This document shows positions 61,974 to 64,000 of a stretch of 64,000 nucleotides of DNA, piece after piece. This DNA comes from Trigonopsis variabilis (Eukaryota; Ascomycota; Trigonopsidomycetes; Trigonopsidales; Trigonopsidaceae), in contig PPXM03000002.1 of assembly GCA_003707065.3 (NCBI GenBank), forward strand, positions 1,612,001 through 1,676,000, in the 5' to 3' direction. Made by a program: the position numbers and the translations under genes. Under the pieces are notes generated by a model that was not told where the DNA came from, ran no database searches, and saw nothing but the letters and a program-made list of their open reading frames with translations. Positions within the stretch are counted from its first letter, which is position 1. Every line of letters begins with the position of its first letter.

Positions 61974-64000
61974 CTAACCATGAGATGTAGCCGCGCCATT
62001 CGTCCTCGGAGGAGTCGACATGCCCCTCTCACGATTCTTTTTCTTCTTGCTAGATATACCCTCAAACCATCTGGTAATCTTGCGCTTTTGCGGAGCCCCA
62101 GCACACGAAGCGATCATATCATCACTCAAAATTACTGGACCCTGGGGCATCAGAACAGCTCGATCCAGATTGTATGGAAGACCACGGTGACGTCCACGTA
62201 TCATCATAGCAATAATAATCAGCTTTCCAATCACAGAAAACTGGGCAGATAGAGAAGTATCAGTATCCTCATACCCTAGGCTCAGTCCGACAGTACCGTA
62301 TGCACTGACAATTTCAAACAATAGTCCAAAGATCGTAAAATTGGCTGGTTCTCTGACAATCTTACCTCCTTCAGAGATCGCCAACAGAAAGAGACCTCCA
62401 AAAATATACCACAAATCGAAAGACAGTTGCCGACGAAGATGGGCTGCAATGTACGATCTCTTTTTTAGATTACCACCATCCTGCATCTCCTCATCCTCGT
62501 CGGCCGAATAAACTCCTAGCGATCGCTCTTCATAGACGTTTGTTCGCCGGACACTGATAGCGATGGGCATAACAGAAATGTACATCATGATAAGGTAACT
62601 GACTTGGATTCCTGGATGTAAAGCTGAAATATTGACAACAGTGAACCCCGCAGTACGCGTGCTGAATGCTTGGAACATGCCAGCAAGGACTCTGATTCCT
62701 CTTGACATATATGCAATCGATTTATTGCCAAAATCAAGAATGATAAAAAAAATGAGGTCACTCCCGTTGAGAGCAACAAGCACGAAGAAGAGCCACCAGG
62801 TAGCCCCAGATGGGAAGAGTAGAGTGAAACACCGTCGCGGATGATCCAATAAAAACCCCAGACTTTCCTTTCGACCACTATCTTCTCGAGCAATCTTGAA
62901 AAATATCCAAAGGACAAATCTTAAAAAAACTGGAAATCCTGTGTTTCCTCCAACAATAAAGAAAGACATGGTAAGGAGAATAAATATGGCACTGTAAAAC
63001 GAATTCATTGAATCCGGAGTCAATGTGAATCCTAAATCATTGAAAGATGATGCAGCAGTAAAGATACCCCACCACGTGCTATTTACCCCAACCTGGTTGA
63101 CTATGCCTTTATAATGCGGTCGTGGAATAATCCAAAGAGTCAAACACAACAATGCGATAATATGCAGTCCCACAAAATAACACACAAGAACCTTCGCCAG
63201 CAGCCTCACAGCACTATATTCGACACCACCTAATTCAGATTTCTGCTCGTCCGTCAGGCCGACAAATGCAGAATTTCGACCAAGTTTTGGAGTATAAGAC
63301 AGATAAGCAGCACTAGGACGTCTCCCCAAGCTATTTTGTGTAGCAAAAGAACCTTCAGATACAGTAGACAAAGTCCTGTAGAGTCTGTCGGAAAGCTGTC
63401 GGCTCATATTCCGCCCGATAGATGGAAGTCGGTTGCTCAAATTACTCGGCATTCTCGGAAACTTCGAGTTCCGGCCTACTCTATGTTCCGTTGGCACATC
63501 GAAACTTAATGTTCGCGGTGGCGGCTCACTTTGCGGGTTGGAGCTTGGCGGCCGCACATCAGAGTTCCAATTAATTCGTCTAAATGTTCTGCCAGATATT
63601 GATTCGGCGTCTTCATCATCGTCCTCTCCTATTTCACTGTCTTCTTTCCCGCTGCTAGAAGATTCTGACTCGTCATCGTTGACCTCGCTATCATTATCTT
63701 CTTCCAATGAGTGGTTGTTATCGACCTTAATGCCGTGGTGGTCGTTGTCATGATCGTTGTCTTTGTTGTCGTGAGCAGTCGATGGGTGATTCTCTGAGTT
63801 TGTTCTAGTTTCACTAGTACTCTGAGATAGCAAGTCATCGATAGAGTAGTAATTGTCTGGATCTCTCGGGCCAAACTGATTATCAGGCGTTATCACTTTC
63901 TTCTTTCTTCTTTTCCACGGCATTTTGGACTTTTTCCTGCCACTTCTTTCATTTTCCAGCTCTCGCGGACCTTTAATGACAAGGGCAGGTCCTTCGGATA
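61974..64000 (-). CDS. TRK1: TRK-type potassium transporter (partial, 5' end outside window)
   Basis: High-affinity K+ uptake system of the fungal plasma membrane. The frame is open from the window edge (64000) to the stop at 61974 (the codons before the ATG at 63923 encode SEGPALVIKGPRELENER, a block known upstream of the second TRK half). The gene therefore continues past the edge and its first MPM unit is not seen. Visible are a long acidic, Ser-rich cytosolic loop, then membrane-pore-membrane units with pore loops SSFNDLGFTLTPDSM, FSTRTAGFTVVN and SAYGTVGLSLGYED. Each keeps the Gly that sets K+ selectivity. A basic tail follows (RKITRWFEGISSKKKK). No intron is seen. The symbol is generic; TRK1 and TRK2 cannot be separated here. 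Confidence 0.93.
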   Translation of the reverse strand, partial: SEGPALVIKGPRELENERSGRKKSKMPWKRRKKKVITPDNQFGPRDPDNYYSIDDLLSQSTSETRTNSENHPSTAHDNKDNDHDNDHHGIKVDNNHSLEEDNDSEVNDDESESSSSGKEDSEIGEDDDEDAESISGRTFRRINWNSDVRPPSSNPQSEPPPRTLSFDVPTEHRVGRNSKFPRMPSNLSNRLPSIGRNMSRQLSDRLYRTLSTVSEGSFATQNSLGRRPSAAYLSYTPKLGRNSAFVGLTDEQKSELGGVEYSAVRLLAKVLVCYFVGLHIIALLCLTLWIIPRPHYKGIVNQVGVNSTWWGIFTAASSFNDLGFTLTPDSMNSFYSAIFILLTMSFFIVGGNTGFPVFLRFVLWIFFKIAREDSGRKESLGFLLDHPRRCFTLLFPSGATWWLFFVLVALNGSDLIFFIILDFGNKSIAYMSRGIRVLAGMFQAFSTRTAGFTVVNISALHPGIQVSYLIMMYISVMPIAISVRRTNVYEERSLGVYSADEDEEMQDGGNLKKRSYIAAHLRRQLSFDLWYIFGGLFLLAISEGGKIVREPANFTIFGLLFEIVSAYGTVGLSLGYEDTDTSLSAQFSVIGKLIIIAMMIRGRHRGLPYNLDRAVLMPQGPVILSDDMIASCAGAPQKRKITRWFEGISSKKKKNRERGMSTPPRTNGAATSHG

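Noticed and set aside
1-64000. Transposons, virus-like elements, CRISPR arrays, secondary-metabolite clusters
   Set aside because: No terminal repeats, transposase or reverse-transcriptase motifs, spacer-repeat arrays or clustered biosynthetic genes were seen on either strand.

Overview
The window is nuclear DNA from an ascomycete fungus. Genes are dense and unlinked in function, on both strands, and most are split by very short introns, typically 34-42 nt, with GT(A/G)AG-type donors and a CTAAC/CTGAC branch site a few bases before the AG. The fungal-specific set is clear: an eisosome Pil1-type protein, RCR and Skg6/Tos2 membrane proteins, a Fig1-type mating protein, a Gin4/Cdr2-type kinase, Rho3, Mix17 and a fungal TRK potassium transporter. 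A complex I accessory subunit is present, so this is neither a Saccharomyces-type nor a Schizosaccharomyces-type yeast. Several proteins nevertheless look close to fission yeast (Bem46, Rho3). My inference is an early-diverging ascomycete (Taphrinomycotina-like, perhaps Neolecta-like), but the sequence alone does not prove this.

Layout. 1-5 kb: SDH1 (3' end cut by the window edge), RPT1 and CCT4. 5-13 kb: a mitochondrial carrier of the Mtm1/SLC25A39-40 type, an eisosome protein, MIC26/27, an RCR protein, a small mitochondrial protein and a triple-KH RNA-binding protein. 13-21 kb: POL5/MYBBP1A, a Fig1-like protein, GRASP (GRH1) and REI1. 22-27 kb: a tandem pair of paralogous DHA1-type drug/polyamine transporters with unusually long flanks. 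27-35 kb: PRE3 (proteasome beta1, 11 exons), BEM46, FAP1/NFX1, an intron-containing elongator tRNA-Met(CAT), MIX17 and RHO3. 36-47 kb: Gin4/Cdr2-type kinase, a DUF2461 protein, COA1, MRPL9 (uL3m) and CRM1. 47-57 kb: a third MFS transporter, SKG6-like, CUE5, RMI1-like, NMNAT and a small DUF1763-like gene. 58-64 kb: CHY/RING ubiquitin ligase, complex I 21.3-kDa-type subunit, a peroxisomal SDR and TRK (5' end outside the window).

There is no operon-like logic. Many of the genes are mitochondrial (SDH1, carrier, MIC26/27, MIX17, COA1, MRPL9, complex I subunit) or act in protein turnover (RPT1, PRE3, CUE5, RING ligase). The unusual biology is mostly in gene structure. PRE3 needs a 4-nt exon to encode its conserved S1-pocket arginine, and the RCR gene needs a 9-nt exon. 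One MFS gene has an intron with no usable AG acceptor. SKG6 carries a ~990-nt intron among ~37-nt neighbours. The tandem transporters show a sharply bounded patch of near identity that looks like gene conversion. CRM1 has Thr where leptomycin-sensitive species have Cys.

I saw no transposon, virus-like element, CRISPR array or secondary-metabolite cluster.
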